A stretch of 64,000 bases of DNA from Eubacteriales bacterium (GTDB lineage: Bacteria > Bacillota > Clostridia > Lachnospirales > Lachnospiraceae), in contig JAUNGM010000021.1 in NCBI GenBank assembly GCA_030524545.1, positions 1 through 64,000 of the forward strand, given 5' to 3'. The notes below the pieces were generated by a model. That model did no database searches. It saw only the letters and a list, made by a program, of their open reading frames with translations, and was not told where the DNA came from. Numbering within the stretch: the stretch's first letter is position 1; every line of letters begins with the position of its first letter. Both the position numbers and the translations under genes were made by a program. Of this stretch, positions 49,130 to 58,202 are shown one piece after another.

Positions 49130-51007
49130 ATGACCAGAAATAAAGTAGAAAAACCTACGAGCAAGAAAAAAACTCCTGCAAAAAGAGGAACAAAAAAAGC
49201 TGCTGCAGAAACGGCTGACGTAAAGATTAATGTTGAAACTTCTGAGAATGTAAAAGAAGAAGCACCTAAGGCAACAACTGCAAAAAAAGTGAAAACAGTA
49301 AAAACAGAAGCGCCTAAGTCGAAAACTGCTGAAGAAGTGAAAGCAGAAGCCCCTAAGGCTGCTAAAAAAGTGAAAAGAAAAGAAACAAAGGTTGAAACTG
49401 TAGAAAAAGCAAAAGAAGAGGATAAGGCTGTTATTTCAGAAGAAAAACAGGATGGGCCTAAGACAGACGTTGTTGAAGAAGTCCGTACTGAGGAAGCAGC
49501 ACCAGATGCAGCACCAGAAGCAGCGGAAGAACTGATGGCTGAAGTATATACGACGCCAAGAAGAAGTGTTGCGTTCATTGGATCAGAATGCTATCCATTT
49601 GTAAAGACAGGCGGTCTGGGAGATGTTATGTATGCCCTTCCAAAAGCACTGGTAAAACAGAATTGTGACGTAAAAGTAATCCTTCCGCGTTATAAATGTA
49701 TTCCATGGAAATACCAGGAAAAAATGGTATACAGAGGATCCTTTGAGATGAATCTGTGCGCTGATGGCAGGTCTTTTTATGTGGGCATTATGGAATATGT
49801 CTGGGATGGAGTTGTATATGACTTTATTGATAATGAAGAATTCTTCAGCAATGGAAATCCATATACAAATCTCGTCGATGATATTCCGAAATATTGCTAC
49901 TTTGCTAAGGCTGCATTGGCTGCGTTGAATTACATGGATTGGATTCCGGATATCATTCATTGCCATGACTGGCAGGCTGCGCTGACCCCTGTTTATTTAA
50001 GAACTCTGTTTGAGAATACAAAGCTTTCTTCCGCAAAGACGATCCTGACGATTCACAATTTGCGGTTCCAGGGAATTTATAATATCCCTACGATTCAATA
50101 CTGGTCTGGACTTCCGGACTATGTGTTTAATAAGGATGCATTAAAAGAAGGCTATGAGGACGCAAATATGTTAAAAGGCGGCCTGACATACTCGAATATT
50201 ATTACTACGGTCAGCAATACGTATGCCGGAGAAATTCAGACCCCATACTATGGTGAAAAGCTGGATGCCCATTTACGATATCATTCCGGCAAATTAAGAG
50301 GCATTGTAAATGGCATTGACTACGATATTTGGAATACCGGCACAGATACCAGATTATATGCAAATTATGACATCACCGATGTATTAGAAAAGAAAATGGA
50401 AAACAAACGTAACCTGCAGGAAGAACTGGGACTGGTTCAGGATGAAAATAAATTTGTCATTGGCCTGATTTCCAGACTGACTGACCAGAAGGGGCTGGAT
50501 TTGGTTAATTCCATCATACCGCAGGTTATGGACGAACATACACAGATCGTCGTTCTTGGTACAGGAGATCCTGTTTACGAGGATTCCTTCCGTTATTATG
50601 AAAATGCTTACAAGGGAAATGTATGCTCAAATATCATGTATGACGAAACAAGAGCACATAAAATCTATGCAGGCGCGGATGCCTTATTGGTTCCTTCACA
50701 GTTTGAGCCATGCGGATTAACGCAGTTAATTGCAATGCACTATGGTACCGTCCCGATCGTCCGTGAAACCGGCGGCCTGAAAGATACTGTAGAGCCATAT
50801 AATATGTATACGAATACAGGAAATGGTTTCACCTTTGACTATTATGATGCGGGCTTATTATTAGATGCGATCAACAGAGCGAAAACATTATATTTCACAA
50901 ATCGCTGGTGCTGGGATGAAATGGTTCAGAGAGATATGGATAAGAATTTTTCCTGGGATAATTCTGCAAAACAATATAAAGATCTGTATCTGGAATTAAC
51001 CTGGTAA
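49130..51007 (+). CDS. glgA: glycogen synthase GlgA with charged N-terminal extension
   Basis: GlgA adds glucose from ADP-glucose to growing glycogen. Residues about 145-625 are a complete GT5 enzyme: the donor-binding motif VKTGGLGDV (about 158-166), HCHDWQAAL, TIHNLRFQG, SRLTDQKG and the C-terminal PSQFEPCGLTQLIAMHYGT. Ahead of it sits a unique stretch of about 140 residues made almost only of Lys, Ala, Glu, Thr and Val (for example EAPKATTAKKVKTVKTEAPK), with no globular character. Ordinary GlgA is about 480 residues and starts near MRRSVAFIGSE-like sequence. The extended start is supported by CTTGGAGGTGTCAG just upstream and no internal ribosome site. No other glycogen genes are adjacent. 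Confidence 0.93.
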   Translation: MTRNKVEKPTSKKKTPAKRGTKKAAAETADVKINVETSENVKEEAPKATTAKKVKTVKTEAPKSKTAEEVKAEAPKAAKKVKRKETKVETVEKAKEEDKAVISEEKQDGPKTDVVEEVRTEEAAPDAAPEAAEELMAEVYTTPRRSVAFIGSECYPFVKTGGLGDVMYALPKALVKQNCDVKVILPRYKCIPWKYQEKMVYRGSFEMNLCADGRSFYVGIMEYVWDGVVYDFIDNEEFFSNGNPYTNLVDDIPKYCYFAKAALAALNYMDWIPDIIHCHDWQAALTPVYLRTLFENTKLSSAKTILTIHNLRFQGIYNIPTIQYWSGLPDYVFNKDALKEGYEDANMLKGGLTYSNIITTVSNTYAGEIQTPYYGEKLDAHLRYHSGKLRGIVNGIDYDIWNTGTDTRLYANYDITDVLEKKMENKRNLQEELGLVQDENKFVIGLISRLTDQKGLDLVNSIIPQVMDEHTQIVVLGTGDPVYEDSFRYYENAYKGNVCSNIMYDETRAHKIYAGADALLVPSQFEPCGLTQLIAMHYGTVPIVRETGGLKDTVEPYNMYTNTGNGFTFDYYDAGLLLDAINRAKTLYFTNRWCWDEMVQRDMDKNFSWDNSAKQYKDLYLELTW

Positions 51008-51055
51008 AAACAGTAACGAATCCTCTAATTATTTAATATTTTTATAAATTAGGCA

Positions 51056-51084
51056 TTGAACTTTTTGATAAAATGCACTATAAT
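51056..51084 (+). promoter_or_regulatory. promoter of the small P-loop gene
   Basis: TTGAAC (51056-51061), 17 bases, perfect TATAAT (51079-51084). It begins 49 bases after the glgA stop, so the next gene has its own promoter. Confidence 0.75.
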
Positions 51085-51150
51085 TGAAACATATTAATTA
51101 AAGAATTTGTTCAAAATTAATATTATATGTGTCTAAGGAGGAAAAACAGG

Positions 51151-51570
51151 ATGGTTGAACTGATTGTAGGAAAGAAAGGCAAAGGCAAAACAAAAGTACT
51201 GTTAGACAGAGTGAACGGCGCGATTAAAGACGCAAATGGCAGCATTGTTTACTTAGACAAGAGCACGAAGCATATGTATGAGCTGAACAATAAGGTCCGT
51301 CTGATTGATGTCTCCGGATATCCAATTAAAAACTGTGATGAATTTGTTGGATTTATCTGTGGTATTATTTCTCAGGATCACGACCTTGAGCAGATATATC
51401 TTGACAGCTTCCTCAAGATCGCGAAGTTGGAAGAGGCAGATGTAACCAGTACATTAGAGCAGCTTGATGCAATCGGAACCAAATTCGGAATCTCTTTCGT
51501 AATCAGCATTTCTCTTGATAAAGAGGAACTTCCGGAATCATTCCAGGAAAAGGTTGTTGTTTCTTTATAA
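51151..51570 (+). CDS. small P-loop protein of unknown function
   Basis: I do not recognise a named gene. The 139-residue product starts MVELIVGKKGKGKTKVLLDR, a clear Walker A (GKKGKGKTK), followed by alternating strands and helices (SIVYLDKS, VRLIDVSG, LEQIYLDSFLKIA). The stretch FGISFVISISLD may be the last core strand. It is short for an NTPase and may be a minimal nucleotide-binding domain; similar clostridial proteins are sometimes labelled PilT-like without evidence. The start at 51151 follows AAGGAGGAAAAACAGG; eight extra codons in the longest frame overlap the ribosome site. Own promoter and terminator suggest a monocistronic, well-expressed gene. Confidence 0.75.
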   Translation: MVELIVGKKGKGKTKVLLDRVNGAIKDANGSIVYLDKSTKHMYELNNKVRLIDVSGYPIKNCDEFVGFICGIISQDHDLEQIYLDSFLKIAKLEEADVTSTLEQLDAIGTKFGISFVISISLDKEELPESFQEKVVVSL

Positions 51571-51634
51571 TCTAATGCAGAGAATGTACATACGGAGAAA
51601 TCTATAATACAGCAAAAGAAGATTATAAACGTTT

Positions 51635-51671
51635 AAAAAGGGTCAATGCATATGCGGCAGAGACCCTTTTT
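51635..51671. terminator. bidirectional terminator between the P-loop gene and the recombinase
   Basis: AAAAAGGGTC (51635-51644) pairs with GACCCTTTTT (51662-51671) around a 17-base loop. With A- and T-runs on both sides it can end transcription from both convergent genes. Confidence 0.85.
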
Positions 51672-51699
51672 ACTATCACAGGAAATGTCAAAGAAATTG

Positions 51700-52758
51700 T
51701 CAGGATTCCTCGCGGAGTTTTACAGCAGTGGCCGCCTGACGCCGTCTGTTGTCATCTAACGCAGCATAATGCTTCCTGGTAGTATTTACGTCCTTATGTC
51801 CAAGAACATCCGCTACAAGGTAAATATCGCCTGTCTCCTGATAAAGGGCAGTACCATAGGTGCTGCGGAGCTTGTGGGGAGTGATTTTCTTAGTGGTCGT
51901 TACTTCCCGGGCATATTTTTTTACCAGATTTTCTACAGCCTGGACACCGATTCGACGGCGCTGGGCAGAATAGAAGAGTGCATGCTCATGACCGGCTAAG
52001 GGAGTGATTCCTTCCCGTACTTCCAGGTATTTTTTCAGAGCCTTCTCTACCTCCGGTCCAAAATATACAACCATTTCATTACCGCCTTTTCGGGTTACTT
52101 TGATTCCGTTATTTTTAAAATCAATGTCTTCCACATCCAGTCCGACACACTCAGAAACCCGGATACCGGTTCCAAGAAGTAAGGTTACAAGTGCAAGATC
52201 GCGTTCCTTGGTTTTTTCATAGAACACACGTTTTTGTCCGGTAAGATGGTCACCGCAGTGCTCAATATAATCCAACAGGATGGACACCTCATCCGTATCC
52301 AGACGTACGATGCTTTTTTGGTGAATTTTGGGAACGTCCACTAAAACAGTAGGGTTTGTATGAATCATTTCACGTTTAAAATAATATGCATAAAAGCTTC
52401 GCAGAGCCGATATTTTGCGCTTCAGGCCGCGCTCGCCGTTTGTTTCGGTTTTGTCACCGGTTTTATAGACCTTGAGATATTCCTGGTATTCTTCAATATC
52501 AAGGGCATTGACCTGATCCAGCACCTGAACAGTAAAATCCTGCATGGTATAGTCCTTAAAAGCGGGATTTTCATCCAGAAGAAACTGAAAAAAGATTCGG
52601 ATATCGTATGCATAAGAAATTCTGGTTTTGGTTGTAGTGGTTGGTTCAACAGCACGAAAATAATCCCTGCAAAAAGGAGGAAGAGTCTTTAAAACCTCAC
52701 GAAGCTTTAAGGTATTTTCAATATCTGTCTGTTCATGATATGTAATTCTTTTTTCCAT
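51700..52758 (-). CDS. tyrosine recombinase (Xer type)
   Basis: The 352-residue product has a SAM-like N-terminal DNA-binding domain (about 30-150) and the tyrosine-recombinase catalytic domain. The active residues are visible: Arg in GTGIRVSEC (~200), a lysine hairpin KVTRKGGNE, HKLR (~300), and GHKDVNTTRKHY with the last His and the nucleophilic Tyr (~330). At 352 residues it is longer than XerC/XerD (about 300) and closer in size and N-terminal layout to single-recombinase XerS proteins, so a chromosome-dimer role is plausible. No att site, phage or transposon gene is nearby. The start follows AAGGGG on the minus strand. Confidence 0.85.
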   Translation of the reverse strand: MEKRITYHEQTDIENTLKLREVLKTLPPFCRDYFRAVEPTTTTKTRISYAYDIRIFFQFLLDENPAFKDYTMQDFTVQVLDQVNALDIEEYQEYLKVYKTGDKTETNGERGLKRKISALRSFYAYYFKREMIHTNPTVLVDVPKIHQKSIVRLDTDEVSILLDYIEHCGDHLTGQKRVFYEKTKERDLALVTLLLGTGIRVSECVGLDVEDIDFKNNGIKVTRKGGNEMVVYFGPEVEKALKKYLEVREGITPLAGHEHALFYSAQRRRIGVQAVENLVKKYAREVTTTKKITPHKLRSTYGTALYQETGDIYLVADVLGHKDVNTTRKHYAALDDNRRRQAATAVKLREES

Positions 52759-52881
52759 GAAATGTTTCCCCTTTATTTTAAAATTACTTTTTTCTATAAT
52801 AGAATACAGGAATACCGGATTTTTAGTGATATCTATTTGAAAAACTCGGGTTTGTCGTATAGATGTACCGCTATCCTTTAC

Positions 52882-53328
52882 TTACAGGATAGACTCATCA
52901 AGTATAATGGTAAAAGGCCCGTCGTTTTCCAGGGATACCTTCATATCTGCACCGAATATGCCGTGCTGTACCACGGGAACTACTTTAGATGCTTCACGGA
53001 TCATATACTCATATAGTTCCTCAGCCTTATCCGGTGCACCCGCTTCGATAAAACTGGGCCGATTGCCTTTTTTACAGTTGGCATAGAGGGTAAACTGTGA
53101 TACAAGAAGAAGTTCTCCCTGTACATCACTTAAAGAAAGATTTGTTTTTCCTGCTTCATCCTCAAAAATACGGAGTCCAAGGAGCTTTTTCAGATATCTG
53201 TCTGCGATTTCCCGTGTGTCATTTTTTCCTACACCGACAAATACAAGAAACCCTTTGCCGATTTTCCCTGCCGTATCTCCCTCAACCTTTACCTCTGCAT
53301 GATTGACACGCTGAATCAATAATTTCAT
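52882..53328 (-). CDS. dtd: D-aminoacyl-tRNA deacylase
   Basis: Dtd hydrolyses D-amino acids wrongly attached to tRNA, keeping translation stereospecific. The 148-residue product has the family's conserved blocks: FVGVGKNDT near 31-39, [21 protein letters not shown] (about 73-93) with the catalytic SQFTL, and the C-terminal loop with [18 protein letters not shown] (about 121-138), containing the GxPxT-like dipeptide region in the form NDGPFT. The start on the minus strand follows AGGAGAG. It lies 123 bases upstream of the recombinase gene on the same strand. Confidence 0.96.
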   Translation of the reverse strand: MKLLIQRVNHAEVKVEGDTAGKIGKGFLVFVGVGKNDTREIADRYLKKLLGLRIFEDEAGKTNLSLSDVQGELLLVSQFTLYANCKKGNRPSFIEAGAPDKAEELYEYMIREASKVVPVVQHGIFGADMKVSLENDGPFTIILDESIL

Positions 53329-53365
53329 TATGGCGCTCTCCTATTCTCAAATTATTTCTTAACAA

Positions 53366-53397
53366 GAGGCCGGCTGGAAAATTTATACAGCCGGCTC
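53366..53397 (-). terminator. hairpin after the AI-2E family gene
   Basis: GAGCCGGCTG and CAGCCGGCCTC (minus strand) pair with one bulged base and an 11-base loop. The T-tract that follows is poor, so some read-through into dtd is likely. Confidence 0.6.
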
Positions 53398-53408
53398 GAT
53401 GCATCATT

Positions 53409-54887
53409 CTATTTTCCGAATCTCTTTTCTATTTCCTGTCTGCATTTGCAGTACAGCTCTTTTGTCTTTTTAGCTGCGATTCCGGAAATTACTTTTATCT
53501 TTTCCCATACAATCTTTCCGTAAACCTTTAACAGTTCCCAGAACTTTTTAAGAATCCTGCACAAGAGATTCCAGATTTTCATAAACATACCGTCCGGATT
53601 CTTCATGCGCTTCAGTTCCTGAAGCTTACGGTCCGGCGCTTCCTTTGGCATAGGAATGGCTTCCCTTGTCCTTGGATCCAGACAATCGATATTGCAGTAA
53701 TCCACTACATCAGACGGCATTTTCCTCTCATCCAGAGAACGTCCCAGAAGCTTCCATGCCGCAGCATAGAGAACCGCACATACAGGCACGCCGATAACCA
53801 TACCTATGATTCCAAAAAGGCCTCCACCGATCATAATAGCTACGATTACCATAAAACTGGACAATCCTGTGGAGTCACCAAGAATCTTCGGTCCGAGAAT
53901 ATTGCCGTCAAACTGCTGAAGGATCAGGATAAAAATAGCAAAATAAAGACTCTTCAAAGGATCAACCAGTAAAATCAGCAGTATACAGGGAATAGCTCCC
54001 AGATATGGCCCGAAAAACGGGATGACATTAGTAACGCCTACTACAACACTGACCAGAATTGCATATGGCATATCCAGGATTGTGGTTCCGATATAGCAGA
54101 GGACTCCAATGATTGCAGAGTCCAGAATCTTACCGCTGATAAAGCCGCCAAAGGTCTGATGCGTAAAACGCATGGCATGAATGATCGTATTGGACAATTT
54201 CGCAGGCAGCAAAGCATATACGACCATTTTACTACGTGCTACAAAAATTTCTTTATCAGCCAGCACATAAATGGAAACAATTGCACCGATCAGGAAGTTC
54301 TTCAGGAAAATCAGAATATCAAAAACTCCTGCCGAAATATTCTTCAGCATTTGCTGCATCTGGGGCAGAATATTGGTAGAAAGGTAATCCTGCGCCTGTA
54401 CGGAATACTGGTTCAGCATATCGATCATTTCCGTGTCCAGCTTCCATCCCTTTTCAATAAAGGCATTCAGCCAGTTCTCGATGCTGCGCACATAATAAGG
54501 AAAACTGTAAATAATATTCATTACGCTTCGGATTAACTGCGGAAGAACCATCATAATCAATGTATAGATGATAATCAGCAAAAAAAACAGGGAAAGAAGC
54601 ACGCAGACCCAACGTACGACTCTTCTTCCGCGCTTCTCCAGCTTCCGTTCTTTTTTCTTTAAAAAAGGGTAGATCACCTGTTTTTCCAAAAAATTAACGA
54701 TAGGACTCAGGATATAGGCAATGGCAAAACCATATATAATAGGAGCCATAATACTAAAAAAAGTTTTGATTCCTGTAATCAGTGTCCGCATGTGAAAGAT
54801 GCCGTAATAAAACAGCATACTTGCTGCGATAACGAAAAATGCCGTTACTCCCCAATGTAAGTATTTGTTATCCCAACGAAATTTCAT
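53409..54887 (-). CDS. AI-2E/PerM family membrane protein
   Basis: The 492-residue product is a polytopic membrane protein of the AI-2E transporter (TqsA/PerM) family; members have been linked to autoinducer export or Na+/H+ antiport, but the substrate here is unknown. It has two N-terminal helices (HWGVTAFFVIAASMLFYYGI), a long amphipathic region (about 120-210), then helices with the conserved GVTNVIPFFGPYLGAIPCI (about 300-318) and GGGLFGIIGMVIGVPVCAVL. A basic C-terminal tail of about 100 residues follows. The start at 54887 follows GGAGGTAA; 13 codons of the longest frame upstream lack a ribosome site. Confidence 0.88.
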   Translation of the reverse strand: MKFRWDNKYLHWGVTAFFVIAASMLFYYGIFHMRTLITGIKTFFSIMAPIIYGFAIAYILSPIVNFLEKQVIYPFLKKKERKLEKRGRRVVRWVCVLLSLFFLLIIIYTLIMMVLPQLIRSVMNIIYSFPYYVRSIENWLNAFIEKGWKLDTEMIDMLNQYSVQAQDYLSTNILPQMQQMLKNISAGVFDILIFLKNFLIGAIVSIYVLADKEIFVARSKMVVYALLPAKLSNTIIHAMRFTHQTFGGFISGKILDSAIIGVLCYIGTTILDMPYAILVSVVVGVTNVIPFFGPYLGAIPCILLILLVDPLKSLYFAIFILILQQFDGNILGPKILGDSTGLSSFMVIVAIMIGGGLFGIIGMVIGVPVCAVLYAAAWKLLGRSLDERKMPSDVVDYCNIDCLDPRTREAIPMPKEAPDRKLQELKRMKNPDGMFMKIWNLLCRILKKFWELLKVYGKIVWEKIKVISGIAAKKTKELYCKCRQEIEKRFGK

Positions 54888-55020
54888 ATAAAAAATTACC
54901 TCCAAGAACATTTCTAAATCTTGCATACACGCCTATTTCTTCCCTTACGGACATCCAACTGCCGGCGCAGAAATACAGCGAATAGTAATCATTACTCATA
55001 CAGGTCTCTGCAATATGACA

Positions 55021-55049
55021 ATTATAACATGATTATCCAATTATGTCTC
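55021..55049 (-). promoter_or_regulatory. promoter of the AI-2E family gene
   Basis: On the minus strand: GAGACA (55049-55044), 17 bases, perfect TATAAT (55026-55021). The leader is about 125 bases. The divergent ttcA promoter begins 48 bases away; the 295-base gap between the genes holds no other feature I can support. Confidence 0.5.
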
Positions 55050-55096
55050 ATTAAATTTTAATAAAATAAAATGTGATATATTTGGTAATATTCCGG

Positions 55097-55125
55097 TTGC
55101 CGCATACTACAAAAAACGCTATAAT
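55097..55125 (+). promoter_or_regulatory. promoter of ttcA
   Basis: TTGCCG (55097-55102), 17 bases, perfect TATAAT (55120-55125), 58 bases before the ATG. Confidence 0.7.
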
Positions 55126-55182
55126 AATTCAGGTTGAACATTTCTATCATACGACTTTATCATAGAAAAAGAAAGGGATATT

Positions 55183-55911
55183 ATGAAATTACAGCAGGTA
55201 TTAAGCGTTACACGAAGAGCAGTGGACGATTTCCATATGATTGAAAGCGGGGATAAGATTGCAGTGGGCATTTCCGGCGGTAAAGACAGTCTCACACTGC
55301 TCTATGCCCTTCATGGACTTGCCAGATTTTACCCCAGACCATTTACTTTGGAAGCCATTACTGTGGATTTGGGATTTGAAGGGGTATCGATGGAGCCGAT
55401 TCAGAAGCTCTGTGATGAGCTTGGCATTCACTACACTCCTATTCCCACAGAAATATATAAGATCATTTTTGAAGACCGGAAAGAAAGTAATCCCTGTTCA
55501 CTCTGTGCGAAAATGCGGAAAGGTGCTCTCAATGAAACTGCAAAGAAGCTGGGTTGCAACAAAGTTGCCTATGCCCATCACAAAGATGATGTAGTGGAAA
55601 CCATGCTCATGTCCCTCATTTTTGAGGGCCGTTTCCATACGTTTTCACCGGTCACTTACTGGGATCGGATGGATCTGACACTGATCCGTCCTATGATCTA
55701 TATGGAAGAAATGGATGTGATCGGATTCCAGCACAAATACGATCTTCCGGTTGTAAAGAACCGCTGTCCTGCAGACGGTAATACAAAGAGAGAATATGTA
55801 AAAAATCTTCTCAGACAGCTTGGGCAGGAGCATCCCGGTGTCAAGGAGCGCATGTTCACCGCAATCCTGAATGGAAACCTCAAGGGCTGGACTCTTCCCG
55901 GTGAACGATAA
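55183..55911 (+). CDS. ttcA: TtcA-family tRNA 2-thiolation protein
   Basis: The 242-residue product is a PP-loop ATPase of the TtcA group, which thiolates cytidine 32 of some tRNAs using an iron-sulfur cluster. It shows the PP-loop GISGGKDSLTLLYAL (about 29-43), the CxxC pair in CSLCAKMRKGAL (about 106-117), AYAHHKDDVVETM (~130-142) and a later cysteine in NRCPADGNTKREYV. It is shorter than E. coli TtcA (311 residues) but typical of clostridia. The start follows AAAGGGATATT. A bidirectional terminator follows. Confidence 0.85.
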   Translation: MKLQQVLSVTRRAVDDFHMIESGDKIAVGISGGKDSLTLLYALHGLARFYPRPFTLEAITVDLGFEGVSMEPIQKLCDELGIHYTPIPTEIYKIIFEDRKESNPCSLCAKMRKGALNETAKKLGCNKVAYAHHKDDVVETMLMSLIFEGRFHTFSPVTYWDRMDLTLIRPMIYMEEMDVIGFQHKYDLPVVKNRCPADGNTKREYVKNLLRQLGQEHPGVKERMFTAILNGNLKGWTLPGER

Positions 55912-55940
55912 AACCCAAAACAGAACAAAACAAGAATAGA

Positions 55941-55981
55941 AAAAACAGGATTTCCCTCTATGAGAGAAATCCCTGTTTTTC
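55941..55981. terminator. bidirectional terminator between ttcA and the kinase-like gene
   Basis: AAAAACAGG...ATTTC...CTC (55941-55958) pairs with GAG...GAAAT..CCTGTTTTT (to 55980) with one bulge, one mismatch and a tiny loop. The A- and T-runs suit termination in both directions. Confidence 0.8.
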
Positions 55982-56005
55982 TATTACTACCGTTTATGAC
56001 CGGTA

Positions 56006-56644
56006 TTATTTCTTACAGCTGTCAAAAATCTCAATTGCTTCAATGATTGCCCTGGTTGTTCCATCAATACCAAATTTACTGCTGTCAATACTGAGACTGT
56101 AGCTTGACGCAGAACCCCATTTCTTATTCGTGTAGTAATTGTAGTAGCTGGCCCGGCTCTTATCTGTCTTGGTGATCATATCCCTTGCTTCCTTTGGAGA
56201 TTTATGGTGCTTATTGGCAATCCTGTTCACTCTCCAGTCCAGATCTGCGTGGATAAAAACACTAAAGCAATCCCTGTTATCGGCAAGTGCATAGTCAGCA
56301 CATCTTCCAACCATAATACAGGGCCCTTCCGATGCAAGTTTTTTGATTGCATCAAACTGGGCAAGAAATACCTTATGGTTCATCGGCATATCGGAAAATC
56401 CCGCAGAAGAATATCCAAAAGAGTATGTGTCCATAACCAGCGAATAGAGGAAACTATTGGTCGGTTTTTCATCATGATTTTCAAACAGTTCCTTGCAGAT
56501 ACCGCTGTCATTGGCAGCATGCTCCAGAAGCTCTTTATCGTAACACTTAATTCCAAAGTATTTGCCAATCTCCTGGCCAATCTGCCTTCCTCCGCTTCCA
56601 TACTGGCGGCCGATGGTAATGATAGAACTTGTACTGTTATTCAT
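56006..56644 (-). CDS. cytidylate-kinase-like protein
   Basis: The 212-residue product belongs to the cytidylate_kin2 (Cmk-like) family, predicted P-loop nucleotide kinases whose substrate is not established. The P-loop is TIGRQYGSGGRQIGQEIG (about 10-27), followed by FGIKCYDKELLEHAA. A lid-like region contains MVGRCADYAL and HADLDWRVNRI, and DMITKTDKSRASYYNYY lies near the C-terminus. The true housekeeping cmk is usually distinct from this family. The start at 56644 is eight bases after GGGAG; the upstream in-frame GTG overlaps that ribosome site. It has its own promoter just after rluD. Confidence 0.85.
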   Translation of the reverse strand: MNNSTSSIITIGRQYGSGGRQIGQEIGKYFGIKCYDKELLEHAANDSGICKELFENHDEKPTNSFLYSLVMDTYSFGYSSAGFSDMPMNHKVFLAQFDAIKKLASEGPCIMVGRCADYALADNRDCFSVFIHADLDWRVNRIANKHHKSPKEARDMITKTDKSRASYYNYYTNKKWGSASSYSLSIDSSKFGIDGTTRAIIEAIEIFDSCKK

Positions 56645-56725
56645 AAGCTGCACTCCCTTCTGCGAAATAATAAACTATCGAAAAATTTTTAATATATGAA
56701 ACTATTTGATTAATAGCTTATGATT

Positions 56726-56755
56726 ATTATACTATATTTTGGGCAGAAGTGACAA
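56726..56755 (-). promoter_or_regulatory. promoter of the cytidylate-kinase-like gene
   Basis: On the minus strand: TTGTCA (56755-56750), 18 bases, perfect TATAAT (56731-56726). The -35 touches the rluD stop codon, so the gene is uncoupled from the rluD operon. Confidence 0.7.
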
Positions 56756-57670
56756 CTATTTTCTTAATTTGTTCAGCAATTTCACGAAATAGTCAGGCAA
56801 TGGTGCTTCAAACTCCATATACTTCCCTGTATGGGGATGAATAAAGCCAAGTACCATAGCATGTAGCGCCTGTCCCTGAAGATGATAGGGATTCCTTCCG
56901 GAACCATAGATCTCGTCACCAAGCAGAGGATGACCGATGCTGGCCATATGAACACGGATCTGATGCGTACGTCCTGTTTCCAAACGGCATTCTATATAAG
57001 TGGCATTTCCAAATCGCTCCAATACACGGTAATGCGTTACAGCTTCTTTTCCGTTTTTATAATTGATGGCCATTTTTTTTCTGTCAATGGGATGACGACC
57101 GATCGGCCCCTCCACCGTACCTTCCTCATCCGAAAAATTCCCATAAGCTACGGCGTGATACCGCCGTTTTATACTATGCACCTTCAACTGCTCGGCTAAA
57201 GCACGGTGAGTGGTATCATCCTTACAGATGAGAAGCGCACCTGTGGTATCTTTATCGATCCTATGGACAATTCCCGGACGAAGAACCCCGTTAATGCCGG
57301 AGAGATTCCCCTGACAGTGAGCAAGCACCGCATTGACCAAAGTCCCCTCCATGTGTCCTGCACTTGGGTGCACCACCATATCCTTCGGCTTATTAACAAC
57401 CAGAAGATAGTCATCCTCATAAAGAATGTCCAGCGGGATCTCCTGGGGCCGGATATTCGGTTCTTCCATATCAGGAAGTGTGACATGGACAGTATCTCCG
57501 GCCTGAACTTTATAATTCGCTTTTACAGGATTCTTATTGACAGACACCTGCTGATCCTTCAGAAGTTTCTGCAGGTAAGAGCGGGAATAATCCTCACATT
57601 TGTCTGTAAGGACGCGGTCAATCCGGATTCCTGCCTCCTGTTCTTCTATCATAAATGTAAGCTGCTCCAT
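56756..57670 (-). CDS. rluD: RluD-family 23S rRNA pseudouridine synthase
   Basis: The enzyme makes pseudouridines in 23S rRNA (helix 69 in the RluD prototype). The 304-residue product has an N-terminal S4 RNA-binding domain (RIDRVLTDKCEDYSRSYLQK, about 16-35) and the RluA/RluD catalytic domain. The catalytic aspartate lies in HRIDKDTTGALLI (~138-150), with GRTHQIRVHMASIGHPLLGD downstream. Its place after lspA (4-base gap) is the classic Firmicutes lspA-rluD pair (ylyB in Bacillus). The exact target uridines are inferred. Confidence 0.94.
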   Translation of the reverse strand: MEQLTFMIEEQEAGIRIDRVLTDKCEDYSRSYLQKLLKDQQVSVNKNPVKANYKVQAGDTVHVTLPDMEEPNIRPQEIPLDILYEDDYLLVVNKPKDMVVHPSAGHMEGTLVNAVLAHCQGNLSGINGVLRPGIVHRIDKDTTGALLICKDDTTHRALAEQLKVHSIKRRYHAVAYGNFSDEEGTVEGPIGRHPIDRKKMAINYKNGKEAVTHYRVLERFGNATYIECRLETGRTHQIRVHMASIGHPLLGDEIYGSGRNPYHLQGQALHAMVLGFIHPHTGKYMEFEAPLPDYFVKLLNKLRK

Positions 57671-57674
57671 AATT

Positions 57675-58202
57675 TCACCCTTTATTTCTTGGATTTAAAA
57701 ACGAAAAATCGTCTTCCTGATAGATCAGACAAACAAAAAGTATCAGCAGGATACTTCCGCTGACCACATAAATATCCGCCAGATTAAATATCGGAAAGTC
57801 TATCAAAGAAAAATAAATAAAATCTATTACATATCCCCGCCATGCACGGTCAATAAAATTTCCCACAGCGCCGCTTTGCATCAGGAACAGGATCAGCAAA
57901 AGCGGCAGATAATAGCGCTCTTTTGGAATCCTGAAGAAAAGATAGATGCCCAACAGGAAAAACAAAATACACATCACCAAAAAGAATACCTTTTTTCCGG
58001 ATAAAAGACCAAATGCCATACCGGTGTTTTCCAGGTACTTCAGCTCCAGTACACCGGGAATCAGCACAATTGAGGGTTTTCCCGAAAGTGACAGACTGGC
58101 AAGGAATTTGGTATACTGATCCAGCAAAGTAAGAAGAAGCACTGACAGGATTCCTGCCAGTGCACACATACCTACGGACAAAGGCTTTTTCATGTTCTTC
58201 AT
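57675..58202 (-). CDS. lspA: lipoprotein signal peptidase LspA
   Basis: LspA cleaves signal peptides of prolipoproteins after lipid attachment. The 175-residue product has four membrane helices and the conserved catalytic-aspartate blocks AVGNFIDRAWRGYVIDFI (about 112-129) and FNLADIYVVSG (~138-148). NTGMAFGLLSG (about 58-68) is a further family motif. Its ATG overlaps the aroB stop (ATGA), so the two are translationally coupled. A substrate lipoprotein is encoded at 25984. Confidence 0.95.
   Translation of the reverse strand: MKNMKKPLSVGMCALAGILSVLLLTLLDQYTKFLASLSLSGKPSIVLIPGVLELKYLENTGMAFGLLSGKKVFFLVMCILFFLLGIYLFFRIPKERYYLPLLLILFLMQSGAVGNFIDRAWRGYVIDFIYFSLIDFPIFNLADIYVVSGSILLILFVCLIYQEDDFSFLNPRNKG

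Noticed and set aside
51700-52758. Integrase of a mobile element
   Set aside because: No direct repeats, tRNA target, phage or conjugation genes lie nearby, and size and layout fit a housekeeping Xer recombinase.
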